Of a stretch of 64,000 nucleotides of DNA, positions 17,076 through 25,801 are shown in pieces. The notes beneath the pieces are model-generated. The model saw only the letters and a program-made list of their open reading frames with translations. It searched no databases and had not been told where the DNA came from. The stretch lies in contig JALCCT010000006.1 of assembly GCA_022640915.1 (NCBI GenBank), forward strand, positions 1 through 64,000, in the 5' to 3' direction. The position numbers were made by a program, and so were the translations under genes. Origin of the DNA: Bifidobacterium sp. (GTDB taxonomy: Bacteria; Actinomycetota; Actinomycetes; Actinomycetales; Bifidobacteriaceae). Each line of letters begins with the position of its first letter. The stretch's first letter is position 1.

Positions 17076-20000
17076 CTAGCCGCGTTCGCCGCCATTGCGT
17101 TCACTGCCCACGACAACGTCGATCACAGCGGCATCGCTCAGCGCCTCACGGCTAATGTTCAGCCCGCCCTGTCGATACGGCAGTTGCGCATATTCGCCGC
17201 TGATCTTCCGGCTGTCAATACTCACCGACACTGGCTGGGAACCGTGCAGCACGTGATAGCGGACTGTGCGCAGTACGCCGAACAAGCTGATTTCGACGAC
17301 GGTGCCGTCGTCTTCGGGCGCAAGCACAGGATCGAAAACCACATGATCAGCGTGCAGCTGAATGCCGAGCAGATGCTGCACGAGCTGGCGGATGTAGATG
17401 CCCGGTCCGGAGGAATACACGCGCCAGCCGCCGCGCACCCCGACAGGATCGCTCGCGCCAGCCTTGAGCCTGTCCCACTGTTTGGCAGCGGTATAGCGAT
17501 CGGGAAAATCGGCGTCGGAGGAGGCAAAGTAGCAGTTGCGCTGCCGAAGCTCGCTGGTCGCGAGCCGAAAACCTTGGCCGACCGGGCTGATGCGCAGCAG
17601 CTCATCTCCGAGCATACCCCTGCCCAGCAGCCCGAGCGTCTCTGCATAACGGATATGCGCGTGCGTATACATCAGGCCGATTTCGCGCCCGACATTGGCT
17701 GATTGCTCGCCGCGCTTGAACACCTCGGTGATGCCGTCGTGGAAAGCCGCGGGTCGGTTCATCAGCCGCACACCGTCAGGATAATGCAGCTGATCCTCGA
17801 TCAGCTGCTCGTGCTTGCGCATTTGACTGTCGCTGAGCAATCCAGCGGCCATGGCTTGGCTCATAGGAATCAGACGATATTGGATACCGGTGCGCCGGTC
17901 GCTGGGGTGGATGACCGGTCTCGGTTTCCCGTGCTCGAACATCACATAGCCGGCCAGCACATCGTTGAAGATGAAGTCGCTGTCGAAGTGTGATGCGATG
18001 ATCGCGGCCTCGGTGCTGAATTCCTTGGCGAGGGCATCTCGGCCGGCTGCGCGCAAGACGCGATCAAGCCCGTCGGCGGCCTGGTACAGCAGCGCAATGG
18101 TCCATGTTGAGGCCATTTCCTTCTTCATCGAAGCACGCGCGGGCTGGAGGGTATCATCCCAATCGCCTTCGCCGTAGCTGTAAAGATCAGTGCCGGGCAC
18201 GCGATGCGTACGGATATACGTTAAGGTGCGCAGCAGGTGGTCGGCAACGCTCGCCTGAGTTTCGCAAGGTGTGTCGGTCTGCCGATCCCAGAATCCGACT
18301 GTTTCGTCGAGCAGCGACGCATCGCCAGTCGCATCGAGGTACTCGCCGACGATGATCAGCGGCCAGACAGGGATGTCACCGTGCGAATCGCGCTGGTAGA
18401 GGTTGGCATACTGGTCGAACATGAACCATTGCGGCAGCGAGCCGTCGGTGTTCTGATGGGCGAAGACCTTGAGTATGATGGTGCGGGCGATATCGGCGTG
18501 GCCGAATGCCAGCGCCAGCTCGAACGGCCCCTGGCACACGTCTCGCGTGCCCCATGCTGCACCCGAGTACTGTTCCAGGCCGTGCGGTGAGAGAAAATGC
18601 ACGAGCGCGTTCTGCACGAACCATGGCACGATCAGGTTGAATTCGCGCAATCGTTCCCCACCGTCGATATGCAGCTGGCCGGAAAAACCGGCGATAGTGC
18701 GATAGTGACGATCAAGGATCGCGTTTCGGTTCATGCTGCGATCTGCGCTGGCAGCAACCAATCGGCGAGCATGCTGTGCCGTCGCACCCGTATCTGCATT
18801 CATATCGGCGGCAGCAAGCACCCGCATCGAGGTGGTCGGGCCGCTGCGGAAGGTGAAGATACCGCCGATTTGGCGGATCGCAGCGCCGTTGGGCGAAACA
18901 GTAGCGGCAGCTTCATTGAACAATACGTCATCGCCGGCAAGCCGTGCCTCGCGGGACGCAAACACATAACGCAAGCCCGGGCAGGCCTGCGCCGCAGGTG
19001 TGCCGGCCGCGGGAACGAGAACTATGCCATTGCCCGTGTCGGTTGCCGCATTGTCCAAGGCTATGCCCGAATCCACGCCAAACTCGCTGTCGATGCGCCA
19101 TGCCGAGGGATCTTCGACGTCGATGCTCAGCACAGCTTCCACAGCGACAGTGCTTTCGAGAGCGATATCGATGCCCGTACTCTCGATCATCGCCGTGGTG
19201 CTGACAGTTATGGTCTCGCCGCCAACGCGGTACACCCAGCGCGAGCCGCCGATGTCCATGATATAGGCGGACGGAACGCCCAGCAGACGCCACCCGCGCG
19301 AGGAATTCTCGTCGGCGCCGCGCTTGTGCGGCAGCCGCACAAGGATACGCACACCTTGCGAGCGCAAGAGATTCAGGCTGGTGCGATGCACGGAGACAAT
19401 GCGATTGAGGTTCGTGTTGCCCAGCACCAAGTGGGAGGCGAAGACGCCCGGCATGTACGTAGTAGCTGCGAATACTGGAGTATCAGGATCTATCTCGCTG
19501 GCAGACAGCAGAATCTGCCCATGCGAGCGGTCGACGAGTAGCTCTTTGGCGCACGAGACCACATGGGAGGCGTTATGCGATGAGAAATATGACAGGAGCC
19601 GCCCTGACCCGTCTCGTTCGAGGCTAAGAGGAACGCTGTCGGAGTGGCTTTCAGCTTGGACGCTGGCTCCACTCGCATCTTCGCCTTTAACTGCGGCTAG
19701 CGCAAGGAATTCATCCTCGCCCAGTTCTTCGCCATTGAGCGCAGGAGCAGCAGCCAGCAGGGAGACTGGCATATGGTGTTCGCTATCATCGCCAGCGGCA
19801 TAGCTCTTGCCTGCGTCAACGCCGTCAACGATTCCCTGGGCTTTGTGACCCATGTCGAAGCATGCCTGTGCGAGATCGCCGCGATAATCCGGGTCGACTG
19901 TGCTCACTACGTGCCACGTCAAGCCGCTATCATCAATCGAGCGTGGCGTCGAAAGCAGGCATGCCATGCCAAATTCGTACTGGTTGATGCGGCCACCATT

Positions 20001-20708
20001 CCAATCGGCGTCACTCAGTGCCTGCGGGGGCTGCCCAAGGCGAGCAGCCCGGCCGTAGAAGTCGAAACCGTCGGTCAAATAGGCGGCAGCGCCTTCCGAG
20101 ATAGTCGTGACGAGCAACGGCAGCTTCGGTGCGCAGCCCATGGTCTGGCGTGCGGCGAGTACAGCACCGGCCGATGTGCCTGTTTCGGCGTGATACGCGA
20201 TGTACTGGGAGATGTACGGCTCGCTGCTCAGCGCCTGCGCGGTCGGCGCAAGCGCCAAGTCCTGCGCACTTATTACATCCCAAGCGCCCTGGCACGATTG
20301 GGACGAGTTCATATCAGCAGGCCGAATACACACCGTCCACACCCAGCCGGCGTTATCCCCACCTTCAAGTAGCCGTAGTTTCACGTTCCAGACCACACCA
20401 AGCGCTGAGCCGGTCCACGCAGCCATGCCGGGCGTCATATCCGTCGGCATGAGGCGCGAGTCGGAGTGCACGCCCAGCAGTGGTGCGAACTCGATACCGG
20501 CATCTGTATGGTGGCGCAGCCACAGCCCGGAGACACCCGCATCATGGGGGCCCGGCACATACTGCGAAATCTGCAAGCCACCCAACGATATCGAGGCGAT
20601 ATCGCCAGTACCAGCGAGCCGTATCGTAAGGTCGCCGGAGGTCAGCTGGCGTGCTGCGCGTTCGCGGCTGCCGTTCCAGGCCTGAGTCAGAGGTGTCGTC
20701 GTTGTCAT
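17076..20708 (-). CDS. GH94-type phosphorylase, candidate 1,2-beta-oligoglucan phosphorylase
   Basis: A 1210-residue cytoplasmic protein with no signal peptide. Its N-terminal half is an extended beta-sandwich region (segments such as SEPYISQYIAYH). The C-terminal half holds an (alpha/alpha)6 barrel with YSGAAWGTRDVCQGPFELA, TDGSLPQWFMFD, HGDIPVWPL and GEGDWDDTLQP, whose DWDD at about 849-852 should include the catalytic Asp. The size exceeds cellobiose or chitobiose phosphorylases (about 800) and is closer to 1,2-beta-oligoglucan phosphorylase (about 1100). It would use phosphate to release glucose-1-phosphate. The start is ATG 20708, with 20714 as alternative; both follow AAGGAGAG. Operon partner of the GH3 enzyme. 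Exact linkage specificity is unproven. Confidence 0.75.
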   Translation of the reverse strand: MTTTTPLTQAWNGSRERAARQLTSGDLTIRLAGTGDIASISLGGLQISQYVPGPHDAGVSGLWLRHHTDAGIEFAPLLGVHSDSRLMPTDMTPGMAAWTGSALGVVWNVKLRLLEGGDNAGWVWTVCIRPADMNSSQSCQGAWDVISAQDLALAPTAQALSSEPYISQYIAYHAETGTSAGAVLAARQTMGCAPKLPLLVTTISEGAAAYLTDGFDFYGRAARLGQPPQALSDADWNGGRINQYEFGMACLLSTPRSIDDSGLTWHVVSTVDPDYRGDLAQACFDMGHKAQGIVDGVDAGKSYAAGDDSEHHMPVSLLAAAPALNGEELGEDEFLALAAVKGEDASGASVQAESHSDSVPLSLERDGSGRLLSYFSSHNASHVVSCAKELLVDRSHGQILLSASEIDPDTPVFAATTYMPGVFASHLVLGNTNLNRIVSVHRTSLNLLRSQGVRILVRLPHKRGADENSSRGWRLLGVPSAYIMDIGGSRWVYRVGGETITVSTTAMIESTGIDIALESTVAVEAVLSIDVEDPSAWRIDSEFGVDSGIALDNAATDTGNGIVLVPAAGTPAAQACPGLRYVFASREARLAGDDVLFNEAAATVSPNGAAIRQIGGIFTFRSGPTTSMRVLAAADMNADTGATAQHARRLVAASADRSMNRNAILDRHYRTIAGFSGQLHIDGGERLREFNLIVPWFVQNALVHFLSPHGLEQYSGAAWGTRDVCQGPFELALAFGHADIARTIILKVFAHQNTDGSLPQWFMFDQYANLYQRDSHGDIPVWPLIIVGEYLDATGDASLLDETVGFWDRQTDTPCETQASVADHLLRTLTYIRTHRVPGTDLYSYGEGDWDDTLQPARASMKKEMASTWTIALLYQAADGLDRVLRAAGRDALAKEFSTEAAIIASHFDSDFIFNDVLAGYVMFEHGKPRPVIHPSDRRTGIQYRLIPMSQAMAAGLLSDSQMRKHEQLIEDQLHYPDGVRLMNRPAAFHDGITEVFKRGEQSANVGREIGLMYTHAHIRYAETLGLLGRGMLGDELLRISPVGQGFRLATSELRQRNCYFASSDADFPDRYTAAKQWDRLKAGASDPVGVRGGWRVYSSGPGIYIRQLVQHLLGIQLHADHVVFDPVLAPEDDGTVVEISLFGVLRTVRYHVLHGSQPVSVSIDSRKISGEYAQLPYRQGGLNISREALSDAAVIDVVVGSERNGGERG

Positions 20709-20807
20709 GTGCATCGCTCTCCTTGCACTGTGGGATTCGGATGACTTCGGCGAGCAGTGCGGCTTTCGCCTCGTCACGAGTATGAAAGTATGGAAATGTC
20801 TATGAGG

Positions 20808-21734
20808 TTATTGGCCGCCGGCATCGCCGCGACTCAGCCCGCCCCAGAAATCATCAAGCAGCGCGGCCGTGGCCTCGGGGTTCTCGACATTCGGACAGTG
20901 TGCGGCATGCGGGATGACCTCGTAGCGGCACCCGAGCATTCTGGCCATCCGATGCTGCCAATCCTGCGGCCAAGCAGGGTCATCGACGCCATGGAAAACC
21001 AATATCGGCAAACCGGTATCGTCGAGCTCAAATGTCGTGTCATGCACGTCCGCGAGCTGCTCCAAGGCGCCAAGCAGTTGATCGTGGCTGGTGCGTTCGG
21101 CGCGCTCACGGAAGAACCGGTCCTCAACGCTTAGCGCGCTGTCGGGCAGCCCGGCCCGATCGGGGTTGCTGATGCGCCAGCCGTCTTCATTCGGGTGGTC
21201 GAGCAGCGCGCGGCGATCTTCCGCATGCCTCCCAGGCCACCCGTGCGGGCCAGAGCACATCAAGGCCAGGCTGGCAAATATGCTCGGATCTGCAATCGCG
21301 GCAGCCTGAGAGACCGTGCCTCCGAAACTGTGGCCAAGCAAGTGCACACGCGGCACGCCGCAAGTCAGCGCAATAAGGTGCGCGGCTTCGACCACGTCGC
21401 CGGCGGTCTGTGACCTACCGTATGACTCCACGCCCCGCGGACCAGCCGAATCGGCCTGCCCGCGCTGCGATATCGCCCAGACGTCCCAGCCTTTGGCGGC
21501 CAGCAGCGGCATGAGGTCGTAGAAATCCTCTTTGGATCCCGTGTACCCGGGTACAAGCAGGATCACGCCACGCGCCGGTACGCGACGCGGTTCCCCACGC
21601 AGCGCAGTAATCGTTCCCACGGCGAGATCGAGGCCGAGCGCCTGCAGCGATTCCGGCTTGTTCAGCGCGCCAAACGGCTCGATGCGGTGAATGCCCGCCT
21701 GGGCTGCGCCAACAGCTCCATGTAACTCAGTCAT
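20808..21734 (-). CDS. Alpha/beta-fold hydrolase (esterase/lipase-like)
   Basis: A 308-residue cytosolic alpha/beta hydrolase. The nucleophile elbow is LLGHSFGGTVS, the oxyanion region precedes it as VILLVPGYTGSKEDFYDL, and the acid and base are likely D in FHGVDDPAWPQ and H in IPHAAHCPNVENPE near the C-terminus. The start ATG follows AGGGAATAACAAT. It lies inside the beta-glucoside operon, between the importer ATPase (128 bases upstream) and the GH94 gene (99 bases downstream). An obvious idea is removal of acyl groups (acetyl, succinyl) from imported oligosaccharides before phosphorolysis, but nothing in the sequence fixes the substrate. Confidence 0.85.
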   Translation of the reverse strand: MTELHGAVGAAQAGIHRIEPFGALNKPESLQALGLDLAVGTITALRGEPRRVPARGVILLVPGYTGSKEDFYDLMPLLAAKGWDVWAISQRGQADSAGPRGVESYGRSQTAGDVVEAAHLIALTCGVPRVHLLGHSFGGTVSQAAAIADPSIFASLALMCSGPHGWPGRHAEDRRALLDHPNEDGWRISNPDRAGLPDSALSVEDRFFRERAERTSHDQLLGALEQLADVHDTTFELDDTGLPILVFHGVDDPAWPQDWQHRMARMLGCRYEVIPHAAHCPNVENPEATAALLDDFWGGLSRGDAGGQ

Positions 21735-21861
21735 ATTGTTATTCCCTGCTTGTCTTTACTGTTTCCGACGGTGCAAATAGCTCCATGGCATGCAGCGTCG
21801 ACTCCGACCACTGCCATTCTCGCGTTGCCATCGCTGCCATTGTCGTTTCACCGCGCTTCGT

Positions 21862-23511
21862 TCACGCGCCCGTGCGCAGCTTCGGAATCGAGTTGAGCAG
21901 ACGGATCGTGTACTCGTCGTGCGGATGACGCAGCACACTCGCAGTCTCGCCTCGTTCCACAACCGTGCCGTGGTTGAGCACCATGATGTTGTCGGTGATC
22001 AAGCGCGCAGAGAGCAAGTCATGAGTGATGTAGAGCATGCTCACGTTCAAGCGCACACGCAGGTCGTCAAGCAGCGCCAACACCCCGGCTCTCAACGTCA
22101 TATCGAGCATCGACACCGGTTCGTCAGCCACGAGAACCTTGGGATCGCTGGCCAACGCACGGGCGATCACAACACGCTGGCGCTGCCCGCCAGAAAGCTG
22201 GTGCGGCAGTTTCGCCGCATACTGCTCGACCGGCGTCAGCCCTACAGTCTCAAGAATCTCCAGCATGCGACGCCGCGCTGCAGAACCACGCAGATCGGTG
22301 TAGTTCAGGATTGGTCGCATGAGGATGTACTCGACTGTGTGCAACGGGTTGAGTGCGGCGTACGGATCTTGGAACACCATCTGGATGTCGGCATGCAAAT
22401 CGCGCAATGCCTTGCGCCCGCGCATTCGGTCGATGCGTGTGCTTCCCAGCGTGATGGTGCCTGAAGTCGGCTGCTCCACACCGGTGAGCATCTTCGCGAT
22501 CGTCGATTTGCCCGACCCTGAGGCACCGACCAGCGCCAGCGACTCACCGGGCCGAAGGGTGAACGACACGTCGTTCACCGCGCGCACGGACTCTTCACCG
22601 CGTTTGCGGCCCGAATATACTTTGTTCACGCCAGAGAGCGTGACGGTCAGTTTTTCATCCTGTGGTCTGCCGGCATCGCCAGCCTTGCGTATGTCCTTAC
22701 GCTCGAGGCCAGGAACCGAGACCTCTTCGGCACGAGGGTCGCCATAGTGGCTCAGCAGCATTTTCGTGTACTCGTCCTGCGGCGCACGCAGGATCTGATC
22801 GCTCGACGCATCCTCCACGATGCTGCCGTTATGCATGACGAGCACACGCGAGGTCGATTCGAGCACAATGCCCAGATCATGGCTGATAAGCATCGCCGTG
22901 AAGCCCTCTTGCGCCTGCAATTCACGGATCGTATCCATGACCTCGTGCTGCACCAGCACGTCCAGTGCGGTCGTCGGCTCGTCAAAGACCATGAGCTTGG
23001 GATCCAGCGACAATGCCAATGCAATCGACACCCGCTGACGCATGCCACCCGACAGCTCGCCAGGGTAGCGGTCGAGTGTGCGCTCGGGCAGCCCGACCTT
23101 GGCGACAAGTTCGCGCGAGCGCGCCTCGAAGCGGCTCTTGGGCACGTGCCTGTGCGCCTTAAAGATATCGGTGAAATGCTTGCGGATGGTGCGCACTGGG
23201 TTAAGCGCGTTCATGCCTGATTGCAGCACCATTGCGAAGCCGCCTTGGCGCTGCCTGCGCAATTCCTCGTCGCTCAGCGCGGTGATGTCCTTGCCATCGA
23301 ACAGCACCGTGCCATGGCTTATGCGTGCCGGCGGCTTAGAAAGTCGGGTGAGCGCGAAGCCCAGCGTGGACTTGCCGGAGCCGGATTCGCCGACAAGACC
23401 AACGAACTCGCCTTGTTCGAGCGAGAAGCTCACATCGTTGACGGCCTTGACCGGTTCGATTCCAGGCGTGTCATATTCGATGGAGAGATTGTTGACGTTC
23501 AGCAGGCTCAT
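21862..23511 (-). CDS. Opp-type ABC transporter, fused double ATP-binding protein (OppD-OppF)
   Basis: A 549-residue protein with two complete ABC cassettes. Cassette one has Walker A GESGSGKST (41-49), signature ELSGGMRQRV and Walker B LMVFDEPTTALD. Cassette two, from about residue 285, has Walker A GASGSGKST, signature QLSGGQRQRV and VLVADEPVSMLD. Together they energise the two permeases encoded immediately upstream, whose last stop is three bases before this start. The fusion replaces separate OppD and OppF subunits. Family members import peptides, but in Thermotoga and several actinobacteria related Opp-class systems carry beta-gluco-oligosaccharides, which suits the GH94/GH3 genes downstream. 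Confidence 0.92.
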   Translation of the reverse strand: MSLLNVNNLSIEYDTPGIEPVKAVNDVSFSLEQGEFVGLVGESGSGKSTLGFALTRLSKPPARISHGTVLFDGKDITALSDEELRRQRQGGFAMVLQSGMNALNPVRTIRKHFTDIFKAHRHVPKSRFEARSRELVAKVGLPERTLDRYPGELSGGMRQRVSIALALSLDPKLMVFDEPTTALDVLVQHEVMDTIRELQAQEGFTAMLISHDLGIVLESTSRVLVMHNGSIVEDASSDQILRAPQDEYTKMLLSHYGDPRAEEVSVPGLERKDIRKAGDAGRPQDEKLTVTLSGVNKVYSGRKRGEESVRAVNDVSFTLRPGESLALVGASGSGKSTIAKMLTGVEQPTSGTITLGSTRIDRMRGRKALRDLHADIQMVFQDPYAALNPLHTVEYILMRPILNYTDLRGSAARRRMLEILETVGLTPVEQYAAKLPHQLSGGQRQRVVIARALASDPKVLVADEPVSMLDMTLRAGVLALLDDLRVRLNVSMLYITHDLLSARLITDNIMVLNHGTVVERGETASVLRHPHDEYTIRLLNSIPKLRTGA

Positions 23512-23514
23512 CGC

Positions 23515-24540
23515 TCAGTTCCCTTCCCGCAGACGCGGATTGCTCAGGCGATCCACGCCGAAGTTGATGAATGTCATGGAGACCGCCAGCAAAGCGATCA
23601 TTAGGCCGGGCGCCAGCAGCAGAGCCCATTGGCCCGTGAGTAGCACGTTGTTGTTCTGCGCCCAGTAAAGCATGGTGCCCCAGCTAATCGTGGTCGAGTC
23701 ACCCAGGCCCAGGAACTCAAGCCCGGCCTCCGCGAGCGCGGCGGCCGTGGCGGCTCCAAAGAAGTTGTTGATGATCAGCGAAAGCATATTCGGGAATATC
23801 TCATGGAAGATGATCCGCCATGAGCTGTCGCCGCTAAAGGCCGCTGCAGTCACGAAATCGCGCGAGCGCAGCGACTGGGTCTGGCTGCGCAGCACACGCG
23901 CGCCCCACGCCCAACCGGTGAGCACAATCACGAGAATGATCACGCTCATGCCGCCGTTCTGCAGATAAGCGGCGATGATGATCATAAGCGGCAGCGAGGG
24001 GATAACCAAGAAGAGATTCACGAGGAAGCCGACGAATTCGCCGGCGAAGCTGCGCATATAGCCCCAACCCAGGCCGACGAGCACAGCGACGCAGGTTGAG
24101 AGCAGGCCTGCGCTCATCGCGACCGTCACCGAAATGCGGCCGCCCCAGATGAGCTGGGAGAGCACGTCCTGGCCATTCGACGTCGTACCGAGCCAATGCC
24201 CGGCAGTAGGCCCGAGGCTGGATTCGAAGTCACTGGCTTTGGGATCGTACGGGATGAGCAAAGGCGCGAAAATCGAGGACAGCACGATCAGCGAGAACAG
24301 AATGAGACCGAACCGAGCCTTCGGCACAGTCCAAACCGTGGCGATCGCGCGGCCAAGCACGCGCAGGCCCCGCACGATGGCATTGTCGTCGCTGGAGTCG
24401 TGATCGTTGATGCCATGCGAGCCGCCTTTGGCGCCATTGCGCCGAGCGCTATTCGTGTTTCCGTTCACAGCGGTGCCCGCTGGATCATGTGCTGCAGCAT
24501 GTGCTGCTTCAGTATGCATTGCTTCAGTCATCGTCTTCAC
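23515..24540 (-). CDS. Opp-type ABC transporter permease (OppC-like)
   Basis: A 341-residue permease of the DppC/OppC family. About 60 N-terminal residues are a His/Ala/Asn/Ser-rich, poorly conserved cytoplasmic extension. The conserved OppC_N helix follows (RFGLILFSLIVLSSIFAPLL) with the motif GHWLGTTSNGQDVLSQLIWGGRISV, then five more helices and the EAA loop RSRDFVTAAAFSGDSSWRIIFHEIFPN. It overlaps the upstream permease stop by four bases (ATGA at 24537-24540), indicating translational coupling, and is followed after three bases by the ATPase gene. It forms the membrane channel together with the OppB-like subunit. Confidence 0.92.
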   Translation of the reverse strand: MKTMTEAMHTEAAHAAAHDPAGTAVNGNTNSARRNGAKGGSHGINDHDSSDDNAIVRGLRVLGRAIATVWTVPKARFGLILFSLIVLSSIFAPLLIPYDPKASDFESSLGPTAGHWLGTTSNGQDVLSQLIWGGRISVTVAMSAGLLSTCVAVLVGLGWGYMRSFAGEFVGFLVNLFLVIPSLPLMIIIAAYLQNGGMSVIILVIVLTGWAWGARVLRSQTQSLRSRDFVTAAAFSGDSSWRIIFHEIFPNMLSLIINNFFGAATAAALAEAGLEFLGLGDSTTISWGTMLYWAQNNNVLLTGQWALLLAPGLMIALLAVSMTFINFGVDRLSNPRLREGN

Positions 24541-25532
24541 CTTCTTGTTCTCGGGTCAAGCACGCCGTAGAGCATATCGACGACGAAATTGGCGACCAAC
24601 ACGCTGACGGTGATCATCAGGAAGATGGCCTGCATCAGCGGGTAGTCCTGGTTGGAAACAGCCTGGTAGAGCAGTTGGCCAATGCCGGGATAGTTGAACA
24701 CCTGCTCGACGAGCAGCGAGCCACCCACCACACCGCCGATCTGCAAGCCGAAAGCGGTGAGATTGGGCAGCAGGGCATTGCGCGCGGCGTATTTGAGCAC
24801 CACCGTGCGTTGATGTAAGCCATTAGCCTGCGCAAAAGTGACATAATCATCGCCCAGCGTGCTGATCATTGTGTTGCGCATGCCCATGATGGAGCCGCCC
24901 AGCGAGGTCAGCAGAATCGTAAGTCCAGGCAGCACAGCATGCACGAGCGCGTCCGATATGAACGCCCCGGAGAATTCCGGCATCATGACTGCGGAATATG
25001 CGCCGGACGTCGGGAAAGCCCCAGCGAGATACCCCAGGAAATACAGCAGCATAAGCGCTAGCCAGAAAGCCGGGAACGCAGAGAGGAAGGAACCGGTCAC
25101 ACTGCCGACCGCATCGAGTCCCTGGCCGCGCTTCCATGCCATGGCCGCACCGAGTACAGTGCCGATGACGAACGACAGTATGGTGACCATGCCAACGAGC
25201 GTCAGCGTCCATGGCAGGGCATTGCCCACCAGCGTGGAGACGTTCTCTGGGAAATTGCTGTAGGAAACGCCGAAGTTGAAGTGAACGACATTGCCCAGAT
25301 ATTGGAGGTATTGGCTGAAAACATTGCCTTTAAGCATGCCAAGCTGCGCCTCGATGGCGGCTCGCATCTCCGGAGTGACCGGGCCGTTCTGCGACAGCCT
25401 CGCGATTGCCGCATCGGCAGGTGAGCCGGGCATGAGCCGAGGCAGGATGAAGTTGACCGTGATCGCTGCCCACAAGGTGAGCAGGAACAGGCCGATTTTC
25501 CCTAGAAAGTAGCGCACTGGACGACCTTTCAT
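24537..25532 (-). CDS. Opp-type ABC transporter permease (OppB-like)
   Basis: A 331-residue permease of the DppB/OppB family with six predicted helices. The N-terminus MKGRPVRYFLGKIGLFLLTL is the typical first helix, and ILPRLMPGSPADAAIARLSQ carries the LPGDPA-like motif of the family. The cytoplasmic EAA-type loop is YVTFAQANGLHQRTVVLKYAARNALLPN. I set the start at ATG 25532 because the family begins there and upstream sequence is hydrophilic filler. It is coupled by a four-base overlap to the OppC-like gene. The binding-protein gene precedes it, 269 bases away. Confidence 0.92.
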   Translation of the reverse strand: MKGRPVRYFLGKIGLFLLTLWAAITVNFILPRLMPGSPADAAIARLSQNGPVTPEMRAAIEAQLGMLKGNVFSQYLQYLGNVVHFNFGVSYSNFPENVSTLVGNALPWTLTLVGMVTILSFVIGTVLGAAMAWKRGQGLDAVGSVTGSFLSAFPAFWLALMLLYFLGYLAGAFPTSGAYSAVMMPEFSGAFISDALVHAVLPGLTILLTSLGGSIMGMRNTMISTLGDDYVTFAQANGLHQRTVVLKYAARNALLPNLTAFGLQIGGVVGGSLLVEQVFNYPGIGQLLYQAVSNQDYPLMQAIFLMITVSVLVANFVVDMLYGVLDPRTRR

Positions 25533-25801
25533 GTGGATTTTCCCCGGACTCGCCACGCATGTGTGCGGCGGCGGAGGACTGACGAGATGAGGCGGATGGA
25601 ATAAAACTAAACTGCTGACTCTGCGTAGATTCAGCGCAGAGTCAGCGCTGTGCAGCCCCAGCATATGCGCAGTACCGGCGGGATGCCGCAAAGCGATCTC
25701 TCAGAGCGCACGGACCGAGCGTTGCTTACCAACGCGCCGATCCGTGCGGCCTTGCGGCAGGCGAGGCAGGAAAAGCCAGCCAGCCCAGCGCAAATACTGC
25801 G

